From Diplolepis rosae (taxonomy: Eukaryota; Arthropoda; Insecta; Hymenoptera; Diplolepididae), in contig JAPYXD010000752.1 of assembly GCA_030998225.1 (NCBI GenBank), positions 16,942,501-17,006,500 on the forward strand: 64,000 nucleotides of DNA, written 5' to 3'. Shown here piece after piece: positions 32,893 through 45,000 of this stretch. The notes under the pieces are model-generated. The model saw nothing but the letters and a program-made list of their open reading frames with translations. It searched no databases and was not told the DNA's origin. The stretch's first letter is position 1, and each line of letters begins with the position of its first letter. A program made the position numbers and the translations under genes.

Positions 32893-35400
32893 GATCTAAC
32901 TACGAGGAGGGACAGGGATTGAAAGAGATAAGTGTGAACCTGCATTGACAAAGAGATATACAAGAGATAGAAAGTAATAGAGGTGAATATATGAGGGATA
33001 TATTGAAATAAAGAGAAGAACATTGAAAGATATAGCAGTGAATCTGGAATGGCAAAAAGATAGAAAGAGAAAGAGGTGAATATACGAGAGATAGGCAAAG
33101 ATTAGAAGAAGGGGATTGTAAGAGATATATGCAAATTTGGATAAACAAGAGATAGAAAGAGATAGTGGTGAATAAAAACGAGATTAAAATAGATACAAGT
33201 GGATAGATCAGTATTAGACTGAGATGAAGAAAACAGGATTGAAAGAGATAGCCGTGAATTTGAATTAACAAAGAGATAGAAAGAGATAGAGGCGGATAGA
33301 CAAGAGATAGAAACAAATATAGGTGGATATACTAAGAATAAACAGGCATAAAGAAAACGGTGATTGAAAGAGACATGCGTGATTTGGATTAACAAAGAGA
33401 TAGAAAGAGATAGAGGTTGAGTGACAAGATAGAGAAAAAAATATAGGTGGACATACGAAGAATAAACAGAGATAAATAAAACGGGATTGAAAGAGATAGG
33501 CTTGAATTTGGATTAACAAAGAGATAGAAAGAGATAGAGGCGAATAGACAGGAGATAGAAACAAATATAGGTGGATATACGAAGAATAGACAGGCATAAA
33601 GAAAACGGTGATTGAAAGAGGCATCCGTGAATTTGGATTAACAAAGAGATTTGAAAGAGATAGAGGTTGAGTGACAAGAGATAGAAAAAAATATAGGTGG
33701 ACATTCGAAGAACAGACAGAGATATAGAAAACGGGATTGAAAGAGATAGGCGTGAATTTGGATGAACAAAGAGATAGAAAGAGATACAGGTGGATAGACA
33801 AGAGATAGAAACAAATAGAGGTGGATATACGAAGAATAGACAGGCATAAAGAAAACGGTGATTGAAAAAGGCATGCGTGAATTTGGATTAACAAAGAGAT
33901 TTGAAAGAGATAGAGAAAAAAATATAGGTGGACATACGAAGAATAAACAGAGATAAATAAAACGGGATTGAAAGAGATAGGCTTGAATTTGGATTAACAA
34001 AGAGATAGAAAGAGATAGAGGCGAATAGACAGGAGATAGAAACAAATATAGGTGGATATACGAAGAATAGACAGGCATAAAGAAAACGGTGATTGAAAGA
34101 GGCATCCGTGAATTTGGATTAACAAAGAGATTTGAAAGAGATAGAGGTTGAGTGACAAGAGATAGAAAAAAATATAGGTGGACATTCGAAGAACAGACAG
34201 AGATATAGAAAACGGGATTGAAAGAGATAGGCGTGAATTTGGATTAACAAAGAGATAGAAAGAGATAGAGGCGGATAGACAAGAGATAGAAACAAATATA
34301 GGTGGATATACTAAGAATAGACAGGCATAAAGAAAACGGTGATTGAAAGAGACATGCGTGAATTTGGATTAACAAAGAGATTTGAAAGAGATAGAGGTTG
34401 AGTGACAAGAGATAGAAAAAAATATAGGTGGACATTCGAAGAACAGACAGAGATATAGAAAATGGGATTGAAAGAGATAGGCGTGAATTTGGATTAACAA
34501 AGAGATAGAAAGAGATAGAGGTGGATAGACAAGAGATAGAAACAAATAGAGGTGGACATTCGAAGAACAGACAGAGATATAGAAAACGGGATTGAAAGAG
34601 ATAGGCGTGAATTTGGATTAACAAAGAGATAGAAAGAGATAGAGGCGGATAGACAAGAGATAGAAAGAAATATAGGTGGATATACTAAGAATAGACAGGC
34701 ATAAAGAAAACGGTGATTGAAAGAGACATGTGTGAATTTGGATTAACAAAGAGATAGAAAGAGATAGAGGTTGAGTGACAAGAGATAGAAAAAAATATAG
34801 GTGGACGTTCGAAGAACAGACAGAGATATAGAAAACGGGATTGAAAGAGATAGGCGTGAATTTGGATGAACAAAGAGATAGAAAGAGATACAGGTGGATA
34901 GACAAGAGATAGAAAAAAATATAGGTGGACATTCGAAGAATAGACAGAGATAAATAAAACGGGATTGAAAGAGATAGGCGTGAATTTGGATTAACAAAGA
35001 GATAGAAAGAGATAGAGGTGGATAGACAAGAGATAGAAACAAATAGAGGTGGACATTCGAAGAATAGACAGAGATAAATAAAACGGGATTGAAAGAGATA
35101 GGCGTGAATTTGGATTAACAAAGAGATAGAAAGAGATAGAGGTGGATAGACAAGAGATAGAAACAAATAGAGGTGGATATACGAAGAATATAATAAAGAA
35201 CAACCAGAGATAGAGAAAACGGGATTGAAAGAGATAGGCGTGAATTTGGATTGACAAAGAGATAGAAGAAAATGTAGTTGGATATACGAAGAATATAATA
35301 AAGAATAGACAGAGATAAAGAAATCGTGATTGAATGAGATAGAGGTGAATAAACGAGGGATAAAAAGAGATTCAGGTGAATTTGCGAGGGATAAATTTTC
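32893..35400. repeat. 2.5-kb satellite array, 125-bp monomer with 250-bp higher-order period
   Basis: GATTGAAAGAGATAGGCGTG or GATTGAAAGAGACATGCGTG recurs about every 125 bp (for example the ATTG at 33486, 33611 and 33736, then again at about 34092, 34217, 34342 and 34467). The two variants alternate in much of the array, giving a 250-bp period. The unit is made of purine-rich words such as AAAGAGATAGAAAGAGATAG. The minus strand is almost free of stops, so long hydrophobic frames (up to 284 codons) appear in all phases. Since 125 is not divisible by three and the frames overlap each other, I do not regard them as genes. The outer parts are more diverged. Confidence 0.95.
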
Positions 35401-36690
35401 CTTATATCTTTCTATCTCAGAGATAGAAAGTGATAGGATTTGTATCTCTTTACTTCCAGCAGGAAGTTTCAAAAATTCTTTTCAACATTCTGTAGAAAAA
35501 CTAAAATTTTAAACTTCCTTTCCGAAATTTCAAATAAAGGGAGAATTCTCATTTTAGATCTACCATTTCGTAACAGTCTAAATCATTCATTTTCTAACAG
35601 ACTGCCAATTACTTTCAAGTAAGAGTTCACTGCGTAAAATTTGTATTCAAATAAATATTTATAATCACAATGAAACGTTAAATTATTGTCTTATCTATTT
35701 ATAGATCAGAAATGTAAATAATCTTTTAAAAAACGCGTATAAAGCGCGTGAAGAACGCCTTCGCAAATATGTCTTCTAGTAAAATAAATCGTGTGCTAGA
35801 AGTATTTCGAGCTTATAATTAAAAAAACAAACTTGATTTGAAAAGTAACAACCCGTTGAAACCCACTGCTGAAATGATTATTTTCCTCTTTTTTCTAGAA
35901 TTTTCGCACGTATAGAACATGCGTCATCATTATGTCACTGTGGGGCATCCTATTAACGTTATTTACTCGACAAGTGAGTCAGTCAATGTAGACCGAGTGC
36001 AGAAATGCAAAGCTTGAGAGAAGTATACAGTTATACACGCCCCAAAGAGTTCAAACAATAAGCAATAAACAAAATTATGAAATAATATAACACGGAGTAA
36101 TTTTTAGATAAAATTCAGGGAATATGTACTCTACATTCTTTAATATCATAAATATTTTTAGAGTCTCCTAATCTGAATCTTTAGAGCTCCAAAGATCTAT
36201 CTACATATGGTTATCTAGATCATATGTCCCGCATATCTGAACTTCCTAAGGAGAAATAACATAAGCATTCACTCTCTGAATATCAACATCAAATATAGTT
36301 TTTAGATGTTACCTGGATATCAAGTATTCAGAAAATAGCATTAGTGCTTAGAAAAAAATGACTCAGTAGAAAAAATGGACTTTCCTAAATTGATAAAAAA
36401 GATTCTTAGAAAAAGTTTTTTACAATCTTATCATAAATGAGGAAGTATTAATTTTATGTGAAAAATAACTTTCGAAATTTCTATTAAATCTTTACGTTTT
36501 GAGACCCTTTGAGTCAGAAAACCCGGTTTTACGAAAGTATCTGTCTTTCTCTTAACTAGCCACATCCGACAAAAATTGTCAAAATAGGAGGATTTTTTGG
36601 GTTTTTGAAAAAATCTAAAATTCCATACTGGTTTTTGACAGTTTGATTCAACTAAAATTAGAAAATTTACAGTATGATAGAACTTGAAAA
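35401..36690. other. intergenic, nothing recognised
   Basis: The satellite edge decays through an inverted TATCTCTTTCTATCTC-like word near 35405-35450. After that it is AT-rich spacer with no gene seen. Confidence 0.4.
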
Positions 36691-36692
36691 GA

Positions 36693-37262
36693 GTCAATGT
36701 CTAAATTCCATTTTCCAGTTCAATTATACGAGATACGAAAAAAAAGTTATGATACAAAATCGTCAACTACATAAATATCTACAAATTTGAATAGCAACAT
36801 TTTTTCATGAGATGTATATTTTCTTTTCTCATTTAAAATATTGAAAATCAAAAATTCAATTTTTTAACAATAATATGTGTAATACGAAAAACAAAAGTAA
36901 AAATGCAAAATTTTTTGTATTAATAAAGTCTAAAAATTTTGTCTGACACAGTTTCTGATAAAATGTATATTTTTCGTTTTAATTTTAAAAAATACGATTG
37001 TAATTCAAATACTCCATTCTTTAAACAAAATATGTGAGATACGAAAAAAACCTTAAGATGGAAAACTATTTGCCTAAATGAATTCTACAGATTAATTCTC
37101 ATGGGACATTTTTCGACAGGATGTATATTTTATCATCTTATTTTAAAAGCACTATTGAAAATCAAGAATTCCATTTATTAAAGAAAATATGTGAGATACG
37201 AAAAAAGCGTTGAAATGCAAAATCGTTTACTCAAATAAAAACTAAGATTGTTATTCCTCATT
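36693..37262. repeat. ~155-bp tandem repeat, about 3.5 copies
   Basis: The word GAGATACGAAAAAA or a close variant occurs at about 36728, 36874, 37032 and 37191. Each copy is followed by ATGCAAAATCGTT-like and ATGTATATTTT-like words. The left border GTCAATGTCTAAATTCCATT is also the border of the inverted relative at 52755-53105. Confidence 0.75.
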
Positions 37263-38270
37263 GAGATATTTGGAATAAAATAAAATAAATAAAAGTAAGT
37301 TACACTTAGGGTTGTTTTCTTGGAATTGCAATTACATGTAAAAGTAGGTAAGTTATTAAAAGCAAAAATAAATTAAAATATTGGTGTGACAATGTATCTG
37401 ACATGGCTGGTAAATTGACACAGGATCACTCTTTCGGAAAACTGAATAAATTATATTCTTTGCCTTTAAATGAAGGTCTTCTAAAAATATTCAGGATAAA
37501 ATTGCATATAAAGTATCTTTAGAATATTCCAACACTCTCGTTCTCGACTTTTCTATTGATGTGTTCTAATTTTGAACTGAGTAATTAAATGTAGTAGAAT
37601 ATGCACACATTAAACTTATTATGACAAGGATGAACGAGAATCCTGTTTAATGAATGAAATTCATTTGTTCCAATATTTCAGAAAATTTAAAAGAAATCTT
37701 AGATATTTTAATATTTTAATATTTATTTCCATCAAATTTTATTTGATTAATTTATTTTCATTTATTTATTAAATAAACTGAATTAAAATAATGGGACAAA
37801 TGAAAAAATATTAATAAATGAAATGAAATATATTCTTAAATTTAAAATAGATACAAGATTTAGTTATTATTCATTATCAAAGAAAATAATTTAATTAAAT
37901 TAAATATTAAAAACAAAAGAATTGGCCCTTTCTTCTGAGTAAAAAAAAATTGCGTTAGTTTTAACAAGTGTTCTCGTAAGTTCTTTTTATGTTTATTTAT
38001 CTCTCTCAGTTTAAGAAATGTGATCAAATTTTTGTTTTACCAAAAACAAAATAATTAAAGATGTCTTTGACTTTCTATTACCTGAACGTTAAGTATTTGT
38101 TTTTTACATTTAAAGATATTTTATAATTGAAAACGTAAAATTAAACATGAAATATTAATTTGCCAATCCAATAGACAAAAATGTCTTAGTGTCCAAAACT
38201 TAAATAGGTAACAATTCCTGTCATCTGAAAAACATATTCGATATTTTTCTTATTTTTCAAAAGATATTTT
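37263..38270. other. intergenic, nothing recognised
   Basis: Very AT-rich, no gene or clear repeat. Confidence 0.4.
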
Positions 38271-38278
38271 TTCTGATT

Positions 38279-38662
38279 ACACATACAGAAAAAAGACTTG
38301 ATTGAATCAAAGGAAATTGTTTGTTTCAAAGACTTTCTTTGATTAATAAAAATGACTTATTTGAATCAAATAACATTTGTTTGATTCAAATAAAGTATCT
38401 TTGAACTAAATATAAATTTGTTCAAATCAAATTCTGCTTCAAATTAAACAAATGATATTTTTGACCATATGCGAATGCAATAATTTGTTCAATTTGAAGT
38501 AAAATTTATTTTATTCAAACAAATATTTATTTGGCCCAAAGATATTTTGTTTGAATTAAATGAATGTTATTTTATTCAAATGAATCATTTATTTGAATAA
38601 AAAAAGCCTTTCAAACAAATTATTTTCTTTCATTCAATCAAATCTTTTTTTTGAATGCATGA
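38279..38662. repeat. element of TTTGATTGAATCAAA-like words
   Basis: It begins ACATACAGAAAAAAGACTTG and ends near TTGAATGCAT. The interior is a chain of self-complementary words such as TTTGATTCAAATAAAG and CAAACAAATATTTATTTGGC. It shares TGCGAATGCAATAATTTG with the 32.6 and 45.5 kb relatives. It lies about 200 bp upstream of the acid phosphatase promoter. Confidence 0.6.
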
Positions 38663-38865
38663 GATGATTATTTTCATATTGTATGAAAAAATTAAAAACT
38701 CATCAAGGCCCCAACTTTATCATTGAACTGAAGTTATTTTTTCATAGATTCAGTCAAACACATGATAAGATTCGTATCTTTCGTTTGTTAGTTTTTCGTA
38801 ATCTGATGTTGCTTAAAATGAAATTTCAGTTGTGAATGCAATTTACGGCGTAAAATAGTGTTTCA

Positions 38866-38902
38866 TATAAAAGAGTGAAGTTTAAAATTTTCAAATGTCA
38901 TT
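38866..38902 (+). promoter_or_regulatory. core promoter of the acid phosphatase gene (TATA box and initiator)
   Basis: TATAAAAG lies at 38866-38873. An initiator-like GTCATTA lies at 38897-38903, 31-34 bp downstream, which is the usual spacing. Transcription from about 38900 would give a 5' leader of about 57 nt before the ATG at 38957. An AG at 38939-38940 could instead be a splice acceptor for an upstream non-coding exon. Confidence 0.55.
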
Positions 38903-38956
38903 ACATAATATTAAGTAAAATAAATATTTTCATTTCTAGTTTATGAGAGTGTGAAA

Positions 38957-39055
38957 ATGTCTTCTTCTATCTGCATCATTCGAGTCTTTTTAGTCAGTTG
39001 GTTTGCTTGGAATTTGATATCGGAAGCTAATGCAACACTTCAATTGCTCAACGTG
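38957..39055 (+). CDS. acid phosphatase exon 1: signal peptide and first strand
   Basis: The 33 codons start with MSSSIC. A hydrophobic stretch (IIRVFLVSWFAW) and the small residues SEANA around 22-26 make a standard signal peptide, with likely cleavage after Ala26. The last residues LQLLNV begin the strand leading into RHG. The donor is GTATCT at 39056, phase 0. The frame runs into a stop just after the donor, supporting the splice. Confidence 0.85.
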
Positions 39056-42000
39056 GTATCTACAGTTACATGAATAGCATTTTTCAATTTTTTGGACTGT
39101 TCTTTTCAATTTTTATGACGAATAATATTATAAATTTTAGGCTATTCGACATGGCGATCGAGCTCCACAACCTCCATTAGAATTTTATCCAAACGATCTA
39201 AATGCAATACGTTCATTTGATCCTCCAGGGTATGGAAAGTTAACTGAAGTAAGTGAAATATTGAAGTTATAAAGTTGAATATTTTAAAATATTTCAATTT
39301 CTACACGGATAGTATTATATTTATTAATACTAATTCCAAATCTTATATAGATTCAATAATAAAATACTATATTAGGAAAATGGGCCATCATATGCGACAC
39401 ATATGACACGCACGTTATGAAGGTCATATGCGTGATTGTGAAGGTAGCTTTATGCGTTTTCTAGTATAATTTGTAAGTACCTTCAAGGTACTAATTATAT
39501 CATTTAAAATATATTATGTGCATAAAAAAGTTTTTTTTCCAAGTTGAAGCAAAGTTATATTCAAAGTAAAAAAAATCAAGTGGATCTTTTTTAGCTATTT
39601 CAATAATATTTTTTAAAGTGTTGGTGTTTTCAGACATAAATTTTGAGATGCAAGTTTTTCATCATTTCTCAAAATTTCAACAGAATATAATTATTATCTC
39701 CAAAAAAAGTTGCGGAAAATAAATTTAGAAGTTTCTTGATCGATGTGGTACATCTCCTTAAAACATAATTAAATAGTTAAAAATCTGCAAGCAAAAGAGC
39801 TTTAAAATAATCTTAAAAATTGTTAATAGATAAGATATCTATGACATTTTTTTCCAGGCAGGAAAAGCAAAAGAAAAATTACTGGGTGTAAATCTTCGAA
39901 AGAGATACAACGATTTTTTAGGATGCACTTATATCCCTGGATCTATAGATGCTCTATCTACACATATTAACCGAACAATAGAATCTTTGAATATTGTTTT
40001 GCAAGCTTTATATCCGCAAAGTTCAATACCTTCGACCTTTAAGTATAAAACAGAAGACTCAGTGCTCTTCCCTCAGGCATGTTTACGGTCAGTTGCACAT
40101 TTTAAATTAAAATTGGAACCAAATGGGCATTTCCATGTGTGGCGGACACTACATTAGACGCAATTGCTATTGGATAATGGGCTGAAAAATTTATATAATA
40201 TTACACGGATAAAAATAGTTTAAGAAACTTTACTCAACTTTTAGCAAAGTTGGGACATATAGACAAGTTGGAGATTATTTATTATTATTGTTATAATTAC
40301 TGACGCATCAAATATTAAAGAATGCATTACAGTTCGGTAAATTCTAAAAATTTAGGGTAAAGTTTCAAAATCTACTTCACAAATTATTACAATAATATTA
40401 AATAATCTCCAACTTGTCTATACATCCCAACTTTGCCAAAAGTTAAGTAAAGTTTCTTGAACTATTTTTCTCGGTGTAGTTTAAAGGGGTCTTCTGGTTC
40501 GCCGTCTGATTGTCACACGCATTTTCAAGAATTTATTCTAAGCAAACGATAAAAGATAATGACATAAATTTTTTTCTATTGAATAAAGCATTTCAATGTC
40601 TTCTTTATATATTATTTTGAGTTTATTGTCTTGTCACTCGTGACGTAAGGATGACCTTGACCGGAAGCTTGAAAAATCCCTGTGCCGACGATTGAGCCTG
40701 TTCTGGTGGTCTGAAACAAAAAACACAAATACAACTTTATTTGTTATTTCATAGACTATCGTTGTCTGCTTAATTGTTTAAAAATATAACAATTTATAAA
40801 TATGCCAGCCATTTTTCTAACAAGAGTCAATTTTTTCTTGTTTGAGGAGCTATAAAAACGAAAGTAAAAGAACTTCTGAGCTAATTGAGCAGACAACGAT
40901 AGTTAATGAAATAACAAATGAAATTGTATTTGTGTTTTTTGTTTCAGACCACCAGAACAGGCTCAATCGTCGGTACAGGGTTTTTTTCAAGGTTCCGGTC
41001 AAGGTAATCCTGACGTCACGAGTGTCAAGACAATAAACTCAAAATAATATATAAGGAAGACATTGAAATGCTTTATTCAATAGAAACAAATTTATGTCAT
41101 TATCTTTTGTCGTTTGCTTGCAATAAATTCTTGAAAATGCGTGTGACAATCAGACGGCGAACCAGAAGACCCCCTTAAAGACACATATCTTCTTGATGTG
41201 TGTTTGAAAATGTTTGAAAATCTCAACTAAAAATAATAAAATTAAACTTTTTCTTGAGTAAAAACAAAAATTACCCTAATTTGAATTTCAACATTTGAGT
41301 TTTTATTTACAATATTTTGTTATTTATTTGGAAAATTTTGAGAGAGATAATGTATACAGAAAAAAATCTAAGTATTATAGTAAGCTGGGCTCTTCCTATT
41401 AAAGCGCCGAACTTGATGTGTGAAATTGGTATGAACTTCTAGCAATATTGGCATTAATTCGTGTATTTATAGCATGGAATTTCTCATACTGTTATTGCTA
41501 GTGTCATATGCTGTAAGAGCAATGTTCCTTTTCAAAATAGCTCGACCTTCGCCTTACTATGGTTGCAAGAAAACTCATCCTATTTTAGAAAGAGTACTCC
41601 TACAACCGAGAGAACACGTTGGGTGCTACGTTCGAAAGTACGCGTACCCTAACTTCTCGATTTCAAGAGAACTCTTGCTGAAATAGGATGAGTTTCTTGC
41701 AACTACAGCAAGGCAAATTTCAAGCTATTTTCGCAAGGCACAACTGCTCTAAAAGCATTAAAGTTAGTACTTTTTTAGCATAAAATAACAAATATAATAT
41801 AATATAACAAATATGTTTGTATTGAAAATCTTTGACAAAAATGAAACATTCAAAACAATTATTTTATTTTTCTCTCTTTTGTGGTACATTCACGTAGATA
41901 TGCCCAAGCATTATACAATCTCCATTGCTCTTAAAGCTTCGGAGTATTTTTAATAACTTTTTTTCAATTCTTGAGTGAAATTATTATAGATAAAATAAAT

Positions 42001-45000
42001 GATTAAAGTAGTCCGGTAGCGATCAAAAGAGCAACTATAACAATTTTTCGAAAATGTTTCATGCGCGTTGCAAAATTCCGAACATTGTGCGGAAAATTTT
42101 TTTTCGTTATAATTTACTATTAATACCAATAACGATTGGAAAAGCAATTTTTTTTCCATTAATTTACAATCTTTATTTGACTCTCGAAGTATTTCTTTCG
42201 GTGAACTTCGGCAAACACAGCTGATGCCCTCTCCCCCGTTTCCCTAACCACTAATCCTCGCGCTGCGACAATCATTCGGGATCCAATCCCGGATTCACCC
42301 GACGAGATGACAGAACTATAGTGTTATCTTCAGCTGAACGGAAAGATGGATTCCACTTCCTTTTTATTCTTGTTTTCTGGCGTTTATTTCGAAATTTTCG
42401 ATTTTCAAAGAAAAATTATATTCTTATGAAATTTCCCAACCGTTCCATAGTTTTCCGCAACGCCGACACCAGAAAATTTGTTGCAAATTTATGATATTAT
42501 GACCCCGCAAAATGACTTTCCATAAGAGCCCATGTTAAAATTCGATATTTCGAGACGTGATAATTCAAAATTTAATATGGTAAGGCCCAAAATGGCAGAG
42601 AACTTTTCGATCGGGAGGAGTCTAATCTATCGATATATGAAATAAAAAAGGCACTTAATCACCCCCTTCCCGCCCCCTTCCGCTATCGGACTACTTTAAT
42701 TAATCGAAAATTACTACAGAAGGAATTATAATAATCTATAATTTAACACAAAGAGACAATTTTTTTACAGATACGCTACAGAATATCACAAAGCAAAAAG
42801 AATGCCAGATGTGATTCAAAAACTTACAGAACTAGAATATTTTATGAGAAATCTGTCTCAATGGACGGGAAAAAAAATCAATAGTGCGTTTGACATTTAT
42901 AATATTTACATGACGTTGGAAAGTGAGAGCTCTATGAATCTTCCATTACCAACCTGGACAAAAAATATTTATCCAACCGGTGACCTTTTAACAGGAACAC
43001 TTCTTGAATACAAAATTATGAATTATAACCAAGAGATGAGAAGAATTAACGGAGGTAAGATTAACGATTCCAACGCGTGGAACTATCCTCTGCAGATTTT
43101 TGTAACAAATCAATTTCACTTTTACAACAAAAGTTTTTATAGGGAAAAAAGAAGAATTTTATGCGGATATTTTATTGCCAGGATCTGGTCAGGCGCTAAT
43201 TTTTAATACAAAAGGTCCACCCCCCCCCCTTTTTCTTCTTAATTGAACATTGATCTTTTAAAACACGATCATAAAAATTACAATCGTTATAGTATTTTTG
43301 TATTGGCATTATATAGAGATAAAAAGCTAAACGTTTCGGCCAGAAATGGCGGTCCTCTTCAGTGTGAGCTAATTTCATAGACTAAGGGAATAAGCTGAAA
43401 AAGTGCAAAAAATATAAGTTGTTTATAGTAATACAGTCAAGATTCGTTTATTGCAAGACTCGTCGATTGTGAAACTCGTTTATTGTAAGGCACGAGACTT
43501 GTCTATTGCAAGGCCAGAGCGTTCCCCTAACCCCCACCTTTCCGTATATGCAACACTATGGTTGGGGTGACAACCAATCCCCTGCTTGTTCTGAAAACCA
43601 ACCTTAACGATAGTTTCGGTGGTGGGAGCCCCTCTGGTCTTACAATAGATGAGTTGCGCAATAGACGAGCTGCACAATAGACGAGTCTTGCAATAAACGA
43701 GTACATAGTCCTCCAAAAAGGGAAAAGAACTTCTATTCGGCAGATTCGTGGAGAATGTGATTGCAAAACCGCTTCTCCTCAAAGGCACACACAAGAACCA
43801 TGTATTAATATATTAATAAATTGTAAACGTGTAAAAAAAATATAAGTTAGCTTCTCAAAGGTGTTTGTGGGCCTCCCTTATAAATTATGTTGTTTTTTTT
43901 ACGAAATCGGTGTTAAGTTTGTATAAAAAATCATTTTTAATACATGGTTCTTGTGTGTGCCTTTAAGGAGAAGCGGTTTTGCGATCACATTCTACACGAA
44001 TCTGACGAATAGGAGTTCTTTTTCCTTTTTGGAGGACTATGTACTCGTTTATTGCAAGATTCGTCGATTGCGAAACTCGTTTATTGCAAGGCACGAAACT
44101 TGTCTATTGCAAGGCCCGAGCGTTGCCCTAACCCCCACCTTTGCCGTATATGCAACACTATGGTTCGGGCGACAACCAATCCCCTGTTTGCTCTGAAAAC
44201 CAACCTTAACGATAGTTTCGGTGGTGGGAGTCCCTCTCGTCTCACAATAGACGAGTTGCGCAATATACGAGTCTTGCAATAAACGAGTATATAGTCCTCC
44301 AAAAACGGAAAAGAATTCCTATTCGGCAGATTCGTGGAGAATGTGATTGCAAAACCGCTTCTCCTCAACGGCACACACTAGAACCATGTATTAATATATT
44401 AATAAATTGTAAACGTGTAAAAAAAACCAATGCCAATATAAAACGATTATAACGATTGTAATTTTGGGCCAAGATAAAGACTAAAGAGATGAATACAAAC
44501 ATGGCACGAAATTATAAAAATTACACTTTTCATTTGAATTGTGGAAAGTTTTTCTGTTGAGTGACAAACTAGTTCTTAAAACGGATTTCTTGTCTGATTT
44601 ATGTACATTTTTTCTATTTAGTTACAACCCAGTTTTTAAAAGAGTCTATTTATTTGAATAGTGGCAAGTTCTTCTGCCTAGTGCGTTTTATAAAAGTACT
44701 TACAAGAGAAACTGGCCTGTGCTGAACTAAGGCATTTCAAATGTTCTAAATTAGAAAAACCCACTACCAAACTATTTAAATATTAAATTGAATTGAATAA
44801 TTTCTGGACGAATTTCTGTCTAAGACATGGCCATTCTTCGGAGAGATGTGAATTTCTACTTTAAGAACAATATCCTCCCCTGTTGGTCGTAAAAATAAAG
44901 AACCGATTTCTTTAGAAAGCTTTTAAAAGGTGGTCTTACCTTTCCGAGGCGTTTTTTCGCTAAAATTGAAAATACGTACTTTGCATTTTTACCAAGCTCT

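Noticed and set aside
33265..35472. Long minus-strand open frames (up to 284 codons) that look like hydrophobic membrane proteins
   Set aside because: They lie in the 125-bp satellite, overlap each other in different frames and only reflect a purine-rich, stop-poor strand.
40842..41036. Open frame inside intron 3
   Set aside because: It lies entirely in the palindromic TTAA element, and its inverse copy has no matching frame.
42220..42310. tRNA-like sequence with TCGGGATCCAATCCCGGA and CCCTAACCACTAATCC
   Set aside because: The box-A-like word is in the opposite orientation to the box-B-like word, so no tRNA can be formed on either strand.
42430..42500. Additional exon between exons 3 and 4
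   Set aside because: The split codon between exons 3 and 4 already restores the conserved CxRY region, so nothing is missing.
43480..44374. Several 76-104-codon open frames on both strands that resemble each other
   Set aside because: They are translations of a duplicated inverted repeat. The similarity is a DNA-level effect.
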